Shown here one piece after another: positions 7,511 to 14,178 of a stretch of 19,733 nt of DNA (within the stretch, counting starts at the first letter, position 1; the number at the start of each line of letters is the position of its first letter). The stretch covers positions 1 through 19,733 of the forward strand of contig CBDUBU010000037.1 in assembly GCA_965365465.1 (NCBI GenBank), in the 5' to 3' direction. The DNA comes from CBDUBU01 sp965365465. Lineage in GTDB: Bacteria; Bacteroidota; Rhodothermia; Rhodothermales; DASSAV01. The position numbers and the translations under genes were made by a program. The notes under the pieces are model-generated. The model had not been told where the DNA came from, did no database searches, and worked only from the letters and a program-made list of their open reading frames with translations.

Positions 7511-8518
7511 TCAGAATTGTTTGAGAAAGCGAATATCGTTTTCGTAAAACCGACGAATGTCATCGATCCCGTAGAGGCGCATTGCAATTCGGTCTACGCC
7601 CATGCCAAAGGCATACCCGGTGTACCGCTCCGGGTCGATATCGACGGCAGAGAGCACGTTCGGGTCCACCATGCCACAGCCAAGTATTTCCAGCCAGCGG
7701 CCTTCTTCCGGGCGCTCCGGGGTGCTCCACCAGATGTCTACCTCGGCGCTGGGTTCGGTGAAGGGGAAGAAACTGGGCCGAAAGCGCAGTTTTACATTAT
7801 CCCCGAACAGCGTTCGGGCAAACAGGTGCAAAACCTGTTTCAGGTCTGCAAAAGTTACTCCTTCGTCTACATACAACCCTTCTACCTGGTTGAACAGACA
7901 AAAGGATTTGTAGGAGATGGCCTCATTACGATAAACACGTCCGGGCACGATCACACGGATGGGAGGGGGCTGAGCCTGCATCACGCGAATCTGAACAGGG
8001 GAGGTGTGGGTGCGAAGCACCACTCCACCCCCGGCAGCCGTTGGAGGCTCAATGAAAAACGTATCCTGCATGTCGCGGGCAGGATGCTCCGGAGGGAAAT
8101 TCAGCGCCGTAAAGTTGTGCCAGTCATCCTCGATCTCAGGACCTTCTGCTACGGAGAACCCGATGCGTTCAAAAACACTCTTGATCTGGTTAAGGGTTTG
8201 TGTCAGCGGATGCAAGGAACCCGAAACAGGCTTTCGACCCGGAAGGGTCATATCAATACGCTGCTCTTCATGGAGGGTGCTCCCATTGCTCTTATGGTTG
8301 AATTCGTTGAGCCGCGTCTCTGCAAGTTCCTTCAGCGCATTAACCTGCCCCCCGAACTCCCGGCGCAGTTCAGGCGCGACGCTGGTGATCTGCTTGAAGA
8401 GGTTTGTTATGCGCCCGCTTTTTCGTCCCAGATACTTTACGCGAAAGGATTCAACCTCATCGCTGGTATTGAGAGGTTCGGATTCGATCTCATGGCGCAG
8501 CGCGTCGATAGTCTCCAT
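7511..8518 (-). CDS. pheS: Phenylalanine--tRNA ligase alpha subunit
   Basis: Catalytic alpha subunit of phenylalanyl-tRNA synthetase, a class II enzyme that charges tRNA-Phe in an ATP-dependent reaction; 335 residues, normal length. The N-terminal coiled coil (about 1-90) includes FRVKYLGRKSGRI, which binds tRNA. The catalytic domain holds PGRKPVSGSLHPLTQ (about 92-106), DMQDTFFIEPP, motif 2 RVYRNEAISYKSFCLFNQVEGL (from about 193) and motif 3 GYAFGMGVDRIAMRLYGI (about 300-317). Start: ATG at 8518 giving METIDAL. A strong hairpin with a T7 tract lies just upstream, separating it from rplT or attenuating it, and pheT follows 57 bp later. Confidence 0.97.
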   Translation of the reverse strand: METIDALRHEIESEPLNTSDEVESFRVKYLGRKSGRITNLFKQITSVAPELRREFGGQVNALKELAETRLNEFNHKSNGSTLHEEQRIDMTLPGRKPVSGSLHPLTQTLNQIKSVFERIGFSVAEGPEIEDDWHNFTALNFPPEHPARDMQDTFFIEPPTAAGGGVVLRTHTSPVQIRVMQAQPPPIRVIVPGRVYRNEAISYKSFCLFNQVEGLYVDEGVTFADLKQVLHLFARTLFGDNVKLRFRPSFFPFTEPSAEVDIWWSTPERPEEGRWLEILGCGMVDPNVLSAVDIDPERYTGYAFGMGVDRIAMRLYGIDDIRRFYENDIRFLKQF

Positions 8519-8536
8519 GGAAGTGTACCTGTTGAT

Positions 8537-8574
8537 AAAAAAATCCCGCCTGGCCTGTAAACAGGGGCGGGATT
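8537..8574 (-). terminator. Intrinsic terminator or attenuator between rplT and pheS
   Basis: A 9-bp stem (AATCCCGCC/GGCGGGATT on the minus strand, arms 8566-8574 and 8542-8550) encloses a second hairpin (CCTGT-TT-ACAGG, 8554-8565) and is followed by seven T residues. It ends about 20 bp before the pheS ATG. That is much closer to pheS than to rplT (almost 100 bp), so besides ending the infC-rpmI-rplT transcript it may act as an attenuator of pheST. Confidence 0.85.
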
Positions 8575-8601
8575 ATGAGCGGTAAAGACCGAACAGCACC
8601 G

Positions 8602-8667
8602 TTACCCTGGGCTACAGGAGCGGAGACGAACGGTAAAAACAAATCGCTGTATTGCAATCAGAGTCAT
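8602..8667 (-). other. Possible 21-codon leader peptide upstream of pheS
   Basis: A short frame begins 5 nt after the rplT stop and reads MTLIAIQRFVFTVRLRSCSPG, with two Phe codons close together (residues 9 and 11). It ends about 28 nt before the terminator hairpin upstream of pheS. A 6-bp repeat ACCGTT/AACGGT (8629-8634 and 8598-8603) overlaps its second half. The arrangement resembles the enterobacterial pheM-pheST attenuator, but two Phe in 21 codons is far from conclusive and I see no clear antiterminator stem. Confidence 0.2.
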
Positions 8668-8671
8668 GGGA

Positions 8672-9016
8672 TTATCCCACCGCCTTGACGACCTGCGTGA
8701 ACGTTTCCGGGTCATGCATGGCCAGATCGGCAAGCACCTTTCTGTTCAGCGTAACATCTGATTTGCGCAGGGAACCCATCAGGCGTGAATAGCTGGTTCC
8801 GTTGAGCCGGGCCGCAGCATTGATACGCGCGATCCAGAGCCGGCGGAACTGGCGCTTGCGCTGGCGACGGTCGCGATACTGGTACTTGAGCGCCTTTTCA
8901 ACCGCGTTTTTGGCTACCGTGTAGAGCCTGCCGCGGCCGCCCCAATAACCTTTCGCCAGTTTCAGTATTCTTTTACGGCGTTGGCGTGATGCCACTCTAT
9001 TCTTTGCGCGAGGCAT
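8672..9016 (-). CDS. rplT: 50S ribosomal protein L20
   Basis: Early-assembling 23S rRNA-binding protein of the large subunit; in many bacteria it also represses its own operon by binding a leader that mimics its rRNA site. 114 residues, normal length, strongly basic N-terminal half. Signature segments are RQRRKRILKLAKGYWGGRG (about 10-28), YQYRDRRQRKRQFRRLWI and INAAARLNGTSYSRLMGSL (about 68-86). A purine-rich GGGGAG precedes the ATG at 9016 by about 9 nt, a good ribosome-binding site. It is third in the classic infC-rpmI-rplT operon. Confidence 0.97.
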   Translation of the reverse strand: MPRAKNRVASRQRRKRILKLAKGYWGGRGRLYTVAKNAVEKALKYQYRDRRQRKRQFRRLWIARINAAARLNGTSYSRLMGSLRKSDVTLNRKVLADLAMHDPETFTQVVKAVG

Positions 9017-9124
9017 GGTCTTTATCTCCCCAATCTAGCAATTCTTCAATGATAACGGCGGGTCTTCAGTACCCGGATGCTGCTTTCCGACGGTCAGCCG
9101 GGCAGAAAGCCACAGAATTTCTGC

Positions 9125-9319
9125 TCAGCCGTGGAGCAGGCGCTTCATACGCTTCTCGTCTGCCGGATCGACCAGTGTGCTCGTCCGCAAGTTTCTTTTG
9201 CGCTTCTGAGATTTTTTGGTCAGGATATGGCTGTGATAGGCTTTCTGACGTTTGAGTTTCCCGGTCCCGGTTACCTTGAACCGTTTCTTGGCGCCGCTAT
9301 TGGATTTCATCTTCGGCAT
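9125..9319 (-). CDS. rpmI: 50S ribosomal protein L35
   Basis: Small basic protein of the large ribosomal subunit, 64 residues, normal length. It begins MPKMKSNSGAKKRFKVTGTG and continues with KAYHSHILTKKSQKRKRNLR, the conserved L35 pattern. The start is the ATG at 9319, not the upstream in-frame codon at 9376, because L35 always begins MPK(M/L)K. GAGAGG lies a few bases upstream as a probable ribosome-binding site. It follows a terminator-like hairpin about 65 bp upstream and precedes rplT by 108 bp. Confidence 0.96.
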   Translation of the reverse strand: MPKMKSNSGAKKRFKVTGTGKLKRQKAYHSHILTKKSQKRKRNLRTSTLVDPADEKRMKRLLHG

Positions 9320-9382
9320 AAAAACCTCTCTATCTAAAAATTCTTTGGCTCCTGAATGGTTGCCGCCTACCTCCAACAGAGC

Positions 9383-9418
9383 AAAAAAAGAGGCGTTCCG
9401 CGTGTGGATCGCCCCTTT
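9383..9418 (-). terminator. Intrinsic terminator/attenuator between infC and rpmI
   Basis: On the minus strand AAAGGGGCG (9410-9418) pairs with CGCCTCTTT (9387-9395) in a 9-bp stem with one G-U pair, followed by a T7 tract (9383-9389). It lies inside what is normally a single operon, so it is more likely to set the infC to rpmI-rplT ratio than to end the operon outright. Confidence 0.75.
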
Positions 9419-9607
9419 GCTCTAAAAGCATGATGCAGGTTCTAAAAATAGGAAACGTTCAGGCTAAAAAGCAAGATCTTTCCCTGATTCACTTCCGGGA
9501 AGGAGAAGAGGAATTTTCCGTGAAGCCCGGGCTGTCCCGGAGAAAAACTGCTTCGAAAATCCGCACCGGGACCGCTGCCCTGCTTTTGCCGCTCCGGGGT
9601 GAACCTG
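9419..9607 (-). promoter_or_regulatory. Structured leader between infC and rpmI, candidate L20-responsive control region
   Basis: This 189-nt non-coding stretch holds at least two mutually exclusive hairpins. GTCCCGG (9566-9572) can pair with CCGGGAC (9534-9540). The same CCGGG (9536-9540) can instead pair with the adjacent CCCGG (9527-9531) around an ACAG loop. A TTCAC/GTGAA stem follows. It lies directly ahead of the T-tracted hairpin before rpmI. A switch between alternative folds that controls termination is the inference; L20 is the obvious candidate ligand because L20 autoregulates this operon in other bacteria. Confidence 0.4.
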
Positions 9608-10120
9608 CTATTTCTTGCTTGGCGCCAGAATGGTGGTCATACGCTTGCCCTCCATACGGGGCATCTGGTCCACCTTTGCGACATCTTGCAATTCCTCAAT
9701 GAACCTGCGGAGTAGATCCATTCCCTGATCCTGGTAGATGATATCGCGTCCTCTGAACTGGACCCATGCCTTGACCTTGTTTCCTTCTTCGAGAAAACCA
9801 CGCGCGTGCTTCGTCTTGAATTCGAAGTCGTGCGTGTCCGTGTGGGGGCGGAAACGGATCTCCTTCAGCGATACTGTTTGCGATTTCTTGCGTGCTTCTT
9901 TCTCCTTCTTCTGCAATTCGTAACGGTATTTACCGTAATCGATCAGCCTGCAGACAGGTGGGTTTGCTTCGGGAGCGATTTCCACAAGGTCCAACTCGCG
10001 TTCACGCGCAAGTCTCAATGCATCCTCAATGTTGTAGATGCCGTGGCTGCCCTCGGGGTCTACGACACGCACCTTCGGAACGCGGATTTCCCCGTTTATT
10101 CGTGTTCTCTTGCTAGCGAT
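9608..10120 (-). CDS. infC: Translation initiation factor IF-3, with probable AUC start codon
   Basis: IF-3 binds the 30S subunit, blocks premature subunit joining and proofreads initiator tRNA and start codon. Read from the ATC at 10118-10120 the protein has 170 residues, normal for the family, and begins (M)ASKRTRINGEIRVPKVRVVD. The N domain contains LDLVEIAPEANPPVCRLIDYGKY, followed by the basic linker (ELQKKEKEARKKS) and the C domain with LKEIRFRPHTDTHDFEFK and KVKAWVQFRGRDI. No ATG, GTG or TTG lies between the in-frame stop at 10139-10141 and the GTG at 10072, and starting at that GTG would delete the conserved RINGEIRV strand. AUU, AUC or AUA starts are known for infC and let IF-3 repress its own synthesis. 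thrS precedes it, as in the classic thrS-infC-rpmI-rplT order. Confidence 0.9.
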   Translation of the reverse strand: MASKRTRINGEIRVPKVRVVDPEGSHGIYNIEDALRLARERELDLVEIAPEANPPVCRLIDYGKYRYELQKKEKEARKKSQTVSLKEIRFRPHTDTHDFEFKTKHARGFLEEGNKVKAWVQFRGRDIIYQDQGMDLLRRFIEELQDVAKVDQMPRMEGKRMTTILAPSKK

Positions 10121-10228
10121 GGTTTTGCAGGGTTTGGTTTAAGTAAATGTGGCTGTTTTCCTCAACGAGGAGTCTGGAAAAATATAGCAATTAATTTGGT
10201 AAGCCCAAGGATGTCACACGCAGATAAA

Positions 10229-10256
10229 CAAGTCATGTTTCCAAAAACATGACTTG
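10229..10256 (-). repeat. 12-bp perfect inverted repeat in the thrS-infC spacer
   Basis: CAAGTCATGTTT (10229-10240) and AAACATGACTTG (10245-10256) are perfect complements around a 4-nt loop. On the minus strand the stem is followed by TTTATC, a short T-rich run. It lies about 100 bp past the thrS stop and about 110 bp before the infC start, so it may be a weak thrS terminator or part of the infC leader. Nothing else was identified in this 238-bp spacer. Confidence 0.5.
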
Positions 10257-10358
10257 CGGATGGGGAGCATGGGCCGCATGAGTAAAACTACAAATAACAG
10301 TTTTTTTTCGGAAGGCCGATGTGGCCGAGGCATCGCGGGAGCCGGCGCATATTGCCCC

Positions 10359-12317
10359 TTATCCAGTAACCTCGCGTTGAAGCTGGACGGCGATTTCACT
10401 TTTAATACTGGCGAGGAAAGAGGCAAGATCAACCGTTTCCTGTTCTCCCTTCCGGTGCTCGCGCACTGCTACAACACCTTCCTCGGCTTCACGGCTTCCC
10501 AGGATAAGCATGTAAGGCACTTTCTGCACCTCCGCGCCACGAATTTTATATCCGATTTTCTCGTTGCGGAGATCGACTTCGACGCGCAGACCAGCGCTCC
10601 GAAGGGCTTCCCCGACCTCCTGTGCATAATCAAAGAAATCCTGTGCGATAGGCAGCACGGCAACCTGTACCGGCGCAAGCCAGGTTGGGAAGTTGCCTCC
10701 ACAGTGCTCGATCAGCACCCCGGTGAATCGCTCCAGCGAGCCAAAAGGCGCACGGTGGATCATGGCTGGACGGTGTTTATGATTGTCCTCGCCGATATAG
10801 GTCAGGTCAAAGCGCTCCGGCAGATTGTAATCGAGTTGCACGGTGCCAAGCTGCCATTCGCGGCCGAGAGCATCCCGCACCATGAAGTCTAGCTTAGGGC
10901 CGTAAAATGCAGCCTCGCCAATAGCTTCTACGGTCTCCAGGTTCATTTCCGCTGCGGCCTCACGGATTGCCTTTTCCGCCTGATCCCACTGAGCATCCTC
11001 TCCAACGTACTTCTGTTTGTTTTCCGGATCGCGGAGAGATACCTGAACTTTATAGCTGGTAAAATCGAGCGCCTTGAGTACGGTTAACGTAAGGTCAATG
11101 GCGTTCTTGAATTCATCTTTGACCTGGTCAGGGCGGCAGAAGATATGGGCGTCATCCTGCGTAAAGCCGCGCACCCTTGTAAGTCCGCCGAGTTCGCCAG
11201 ACTGCTCATAGCGATACACGGTGCCGAATTCAGCGTAGCGTATGGGCAGTTCCCGGTAAGAATGAGGGCGGTCGGCAAAGATCTGGATATGGTGCGGGCA
11301 GTTCATGGGTTTGAGCAGATACCCGTCTTCCTCTCCTTCGAGCATGGCCGGGAACTGGTCATCCTTGTAATAAGGGTAATGCCCGCTCATGCGATACAAC
11401 TCCAAGCGTCCGATATGCGGCGTCACGACAGGCTGGTACCCGCGTTTTATCTGCTCTTCCCGCAAAAAATTGGAGAGGGTCTCCCGGAGGATGGCTCCTT
11501 TCGGCATCCATAACACCAGACCCGGCCCTACGAGCGGGCTAGTTGTAAAAAGCTCCAGTTCCCGGCCCAGCTTACGGTGGTCGCGCTGCCGCGCCAGTTC
11601 AAGCCGTTCCAGATACGCATCCAACTCCTTCTTCTTCGGAAACGTGATCCCGTAAATACGTGTAAGCTGGGGACGCTTCTCATCGCCCCTCCAGTAAGCG
11701 CCTGCGACCGAGAGCAGCTTGGGGTTTTTTAGAACGCCTGTAGACGGTACGTGAGGACCACGGCACAGATCGACGAAGTTGCCCTGCTCATACAGCGTAA
11801 TGCTGCCGTCCTCAAGCTCCTGGATAAGCTCAAGCTTGTAAGGGTCGCCCTTTTGCGTGAAATAATCGAGAGCGTCCTGTTTTGAAACCGGCCGGCATTC
11901 ATAGGCAACGTCGCGCCTGGCGAGTTCGCGCATCTTGTTTTCCAGCGTTTCGAGGTCTTCCTGCGAGAGCTTTTGTCCACCCAGATCAATGTCGTAATAG
12001 AATCCGTTTTCAATGGCAGGGCCGATTCCAAACTTGACGCCGGGAAACAGGGCCTCAAGCGCTTCAGCCATGAGGTGCGCAGAGGAGTGCCAGTAGACAG
12101 CCTTGCCTTCCGGATTTTCCCAGGTAAGGACCTGAAGTTCTGAATCCTGCTCGATTGGGCGATGCAAGTCGCGCACCTGACCGTTTACTTTTACAGCCAG
12201 CGCATGCCTGGCTAGGCCCTCTGAGATGTCGGCGGCGACTTTGTAGCCCGTAACGCCTTTCTCATATTCACGTCTGGATCCATCCGGTAGAGTAATAGAA
12301 ATCATATCTTTATCCAT
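10359..12317 (-). CDS. thrS: Threonine--tRNA ligase
   Basis: Class II synthetase that charges tRNA-Thr and edits mis-charged serine. 652 residues from the ATG at 12317, chosen because GGAAGG lies 7 nt upstream; a farther ATG at 12350 lacks this. Domains: TGS (about 3-65); editing domain (about 70-230) with HSSAH (His77, His81) and CRGPH (Cys185, His189); catalytic core (about 260-530) with motif 2 VYRYEQSGELGGLTRVRGF; C-terminal anticodon-binding domain (about 550-640). Zinc ligands are Cys340 (MNCPHH), His391 (DDAHIF) and His521 (MIHRAPFGS), matching the known Cys/His/His set. A strong T-tracted hairpin lies about 60 bp upstream, after tRNA-Val. Confidence 0.97.
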   Translation of the reverse strand: MDKDMISITLPDGSRREYEKGVTGYKVAADISEGLARHALAVKVNGQVRDLHRPIEQDSELQVLTWENPEGKAVYWHSSAHLMAEALEALFPGVKFGIGPAIENGFYYDIDLGGQKLSQEDLETLENKMRELARRDVAYECRPVSKQDALDYFTQKGDPYKLELIQELEDGSITLYEQGNFVDLCRGPHVPSTGVLKNPKLLSVAGAYWRGDEKRPQLTRIYGITFPKKKELDAYLERLELARQRDHRKLGRELELFTTSPLVGPGLVLWMPKGAILRETLSNFLREEQIKRGYQPVVTPHIGRLELYRMSGHYPYYKDDQFPAMLEGEEDGYLLKPMNCPHHIQIFADRPHSYRELPIRYAEFGTVYRYEQSGELGGLTRVRGFTQDDAHIFCRPDQVKDEFKNAIDLTLTVLKALDFTSYKVQVSLRDPENKQKYVGEDAQWDQAEKAIREAAAEMNLETVEAIGEAAFYGPKLDFMVRDALGREWQLGTVQLDYNLPERFDLTYIGEDNHKHRPAMIHRAPFGSLERFTGVLIEHCGGNFPTWLAPVQVAVLPIAQDFFDYAQEVGEALRSAGLRVEVDLRNEKIGYKIRGAEVQKVPYMLILGSREAEEGVVAVREHRKGEQETVDLASFLASIKSEIAVQLQREVTG

Positions 12318-12373
12318 AATCAAACCTTCCGTCCCATTGAACGCCGGCATCGGGGAAGGACGCCCATCTTACG

Positions 12374-12408
12374 AAAAAAGCGCCCCATCGGCAGTTCGAT
12401 GGAGCGCT
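12374..12408 (-). terminator. Strong intrinsic terminator between tRNA-Val and thrS
   Basis: A 12-bp stem (arms 12397-12408 and 12379-12390, one G-U pair) with a 6-nt loop is followed by T6 on the minus strand. It lies 40 bp after the tRNA 3' end and about 55 bp before the thrS start. The simplest reading is the terminator of the single-tRNA transcript; an attenuator of thrS is the alternative, although no T-box-like conserved motif is present. Confidence 0.85.
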
Positions 12409-12446
12409 TCTGAATCGCACAAAAGGAACACGAAGCAATACTGTCC

Positions 12447-12523
12447 TGGTGGGTCCTAGTGGGCTCGAACCACCGACCTCTACGATGTCAACGTAGCGCT
12501 CTAACCAACTGAGCTAAGGACCC
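12447..12523 (-). tRNA. tRNA-Val(GAC), CCA end encoded
   Basis: The reverse strand folds as a complete cloverleaf: acceptor stem GGGTCCT/AGGACCC, D arm GCTCAGTTGGTTAGAGC, anticodon stem CTACG/CGTAG with loop TTGACAT, and T arm GGTGG-TTCGAGC-CCACT. The anticodon at positions 34-36 is GAC, which reads the Val codons GUC and GUU. The discriminator A is followed by an encoded CCA (12447-12449), so the mature body is 12450-12523. It has its own promoter and terminator and stands alone, not in a tRNA cluster. No integration scar was seen at its 3' end. Confidence 0.97.
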
Positions 12524-12541
12524 GATTTCAGATGAACACCC

Positions 12542-12570
12542 AATATACCGTCATGCAGGTCTGTTGTCAA
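12542..12570 (-). promoter_or_regulatory. Promoter of tRNA-Val(GAC)
   Basis: On the minus strand a consensus -35 box TTGACA (12565-12570) and a -10 box TATATT (12542-12547) are exactly 17 nt apart. Transcription would start near 12535, about 12 nt before the mature tRNA 5' end. This is close to the textbook sigma70 promoter. Confidence 0.85.
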
Positions 12571-12670
12571 GTTTGCAACGGCAGCTCCAATGCTAACCGG
12601 GAATATAGCCCCAAACTACGCCTGCGGATTTATGGTTTCATTTTCATAGAGAATTGCATTACCGAGACAT

Positions 12671-12698
12671 CACTTAAGTGTATACACTTTGCTATACT
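12671..12698 (+). promoter_or_regulatory. Overlapping palindromes and probable -10 box ahead of the sugar dehydrogenase gene
   Basis: CACTTAAGTG (12671-12680) and AAGTGTATACACTT (12676-12689) are both perfect palindromes and share the half-site AAGTG, giving three alternating copies of one 5-bp half-site. A TATACT box (12693-12698) follows directly, about 50 bp before the ATG, with no good -35 box upstream. This looks like an operator for a dimeric regulator placed over or next to the promoter of the downstream gene. The regulator is not in the window. Confidence 0.5.
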
Positions 12699-12747
12699 TA
12701 GCAGTTTTGCAAGAATCCGTTCCAAATGCTCGTTCAGGTAACCCGTT

Positions 12748-14154
12748 ATGTCTACGAAAAACACGGCCGCCGAAACATCTGTTGCTCCCAAAATGACCGG
12801 TGCGAGCCGCGACCTCTGGGATAAGATCAATACAAGGGAAGCACGAATCGGCGTCGTAGGGTTGGGCTATGTTGGTCTGCCGCTGGCCGTCGAGTTCGCA
12901 TCGAAAGGCTTCCGGACGCTTGGAATCGACCTGAGCAAGGAACGGGTGCTGCGCCTCAACACGGGCAGCAACTACATAGAGGATGTCGCCGACGATGATC
13001 TCCGGCGCGTGGTCGAAGCAGGCGCTTTCTCGGCGGAAGACGATTTCAACTCCTCCGGCGAGGTGGATATCTTCTTCATCTGCGTTCCCACGCCGGTTAC
13101 AGAGCATAAGGATCCGGACGTTTCTTACATCCGTTCGGCGGCAGAGGCTATTGCGAAACACCTCCGTGCGGGTCATCTCATCGTGCTCAAAAGCACCACC
13201 TATCCCGACACCACCGAAAAGCTGGTGCAACCTATCCTCGAAGAGCATGGACGGGAACGGGGTCTGCATCTGGGACGGGACTACTTCCTGGCCTTCAGTC
13301 CCGAGCGTATTGATCCGGGCAACAAGCAGTTTACAACGGCAAACACGCCGGTGGTCGTTGGAGGCGTTACGAAAGCGTGTACGGAACTGACCTGTATGGC
13401 AATGCAGCAGATCGTCACACACGTCCACCCGGTGTCAAGCCCGAAAGTGGCTGAGATGGAGAAGCTGCTGGAGAACATATTCCGGAGTGTAAATATCGCC
13501 CTGGTCAACGAATTGGCGCGGCTGTGCGACCGCATGGGAGGCATCTCGATGTGGGAGGTGGTGGAAGCGGCGGCAACCAAACCATTCGGGTTCATGCCGT
13601 TCTATCCGGGTCCCGGCCTCGGAGGTCATTGCATCCCGATTGACCCGTATTACCTCTCGTGGCTGGCCCGCAAGTACGACTTCGAGACAAACTTCATCAC
13701 GCTATCGGCGCGAGTAAACGAGGAAATGCCCTTCTATGTAGTAGATGCCATTTTCCACGCTATCGCAGAGCAGCCCGTGCGTTTGAGGGATGCCAGAGTA
13801 CTGATTCTCGGCGTTGCCTTCAAAAAGAATGTAGACGACACACGCCACTCGCCGGCATTCAAGGTTATCGAGTTGCTGAAAGACAAGGGTGTGGAGCATA
13901 TCCGCTACAGCGATCCGCACGTACCGAAGATTACGATCGGAACGCAGTCAGGGCTGCAGGAAATGGAGTCGGTAGACCTGACCGAAGAAGCATTGCAGGC
14001 CCATGACGTGACGGTAATTCTGACGGAGCATAGCGCCTTTCCCTACAGCATGATTGTGCGGCACGCCCGCTGCATTCTCGACACCCGAAACGCATTCGGG
14101 CACATCCCCCACGACCGTGACAAGATCAAGCTGCTGGGTGGAGGTGATTTTTAG
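12748..14154 (+). CDS. Nucleotide-sugar dehydrogenase, probably UDP-N-acetylglucosamine 6-dehydrogenase (WbpA type)
   Basis: NAD-dependent four-electron oxidation of a UDP-hexose C6 to a uronate, feeding surface polysaccharide synthesis. 468 residues in the family's three-part layout. The N-terminal Rossmann domain has GLGYVG (38-43) and VEFASKG. The segments STTYPDTTE (149-157) and AFSPERIDPGN (182-192) follow. The central helical domain has Lys239 and Asn243 (EMEKLLEN), then the nucleophile Cys295 in GPGLGGHCIPIDPYYLSW. The C-terminal UDP-binding domain has GVAFKKNVDDTRHSPAF. The GSNYIEDV segment and HCIPIDP favour the WbpA (UDP-GlcNAc) branch over UDP-glucose dehydrogenase; substrate specificity is inferred. 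It is transcribed divergently from tRNA-Val, stands apart from any polysaccharide cluster here, and meets coaE tail to tail 24 bp away. Confidence 0.9.
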   Translation: MSTKNTAAETSVAPKMTGASRDLWDKINTREARIGVVGLGYVGLPLAVEFASKGFRTLGIDLSKERVLRLNTGSNYIEDVADDDLRRVVEAGAFSAEDDFNSSGEVDIFFICVPTPVTEHKDPDVSYIRSAAEAIAKHLRAGHLIVLKSTTYPDTTEKLVQPILEEHGRERGLHLGRDYFLAFSPERIDPGNKQFTTANTPVVVGGVTKACTELTCMAMQQIVTHVHPVSSPKVAEMEKLLENIFRSVNIALVNELARLCDRMGGISMWEVVEAAATKPFGFMPFYPGPGLGGHCIPIDPYYLSWLARKYDFETNFITLSARVNEEMPFYVVDAIFHAIAEQPVRLRDARVLILGVAFKKNVDDTRHSPAFKVIELLKDKGVEHIRYSDPHVPKITIGTQSGLQEMESVDLTEEALQAHDVTVILTEHSAFPYSMIVRHARCILDTRNAFGHIPHDRDKIKLLGGGDF

Positions 14155-14178
14155 GCTCTTTTTGAACGCAGAAGGTTC

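Noticed and set aside
7517..8560. A 347-codon open frame on the plus strand
   Set aside because: It lies fully antisense to pheS, whose motifs are unambiguous; the translation has no recognisable domain and reads like a shadow frame of a GC-balanced gene.
9608..10072. infC starting at the GTG at 10072
   Set aside because: This would remove the conserved N-terminal RINGEIRV strand of IF-3 that is clearly encoded just upstream in the same frame.
12318..12450. T-box riboswitch upstream of thrS
   Set aside because: A strong hairpin with T-tract is present, but the T-box consensus AGGGUGG-x-ACCGCG and a specifier stem are not, and the space is filled by tRNA-Val and its terminator.
12447..12570. 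tRNA-Val as an integration site of a genomic island
   Set aside because: No integrase gene and no repeated copy of the tRNA 3' end was seen in the window; both sides carry housekeeping-type genes.
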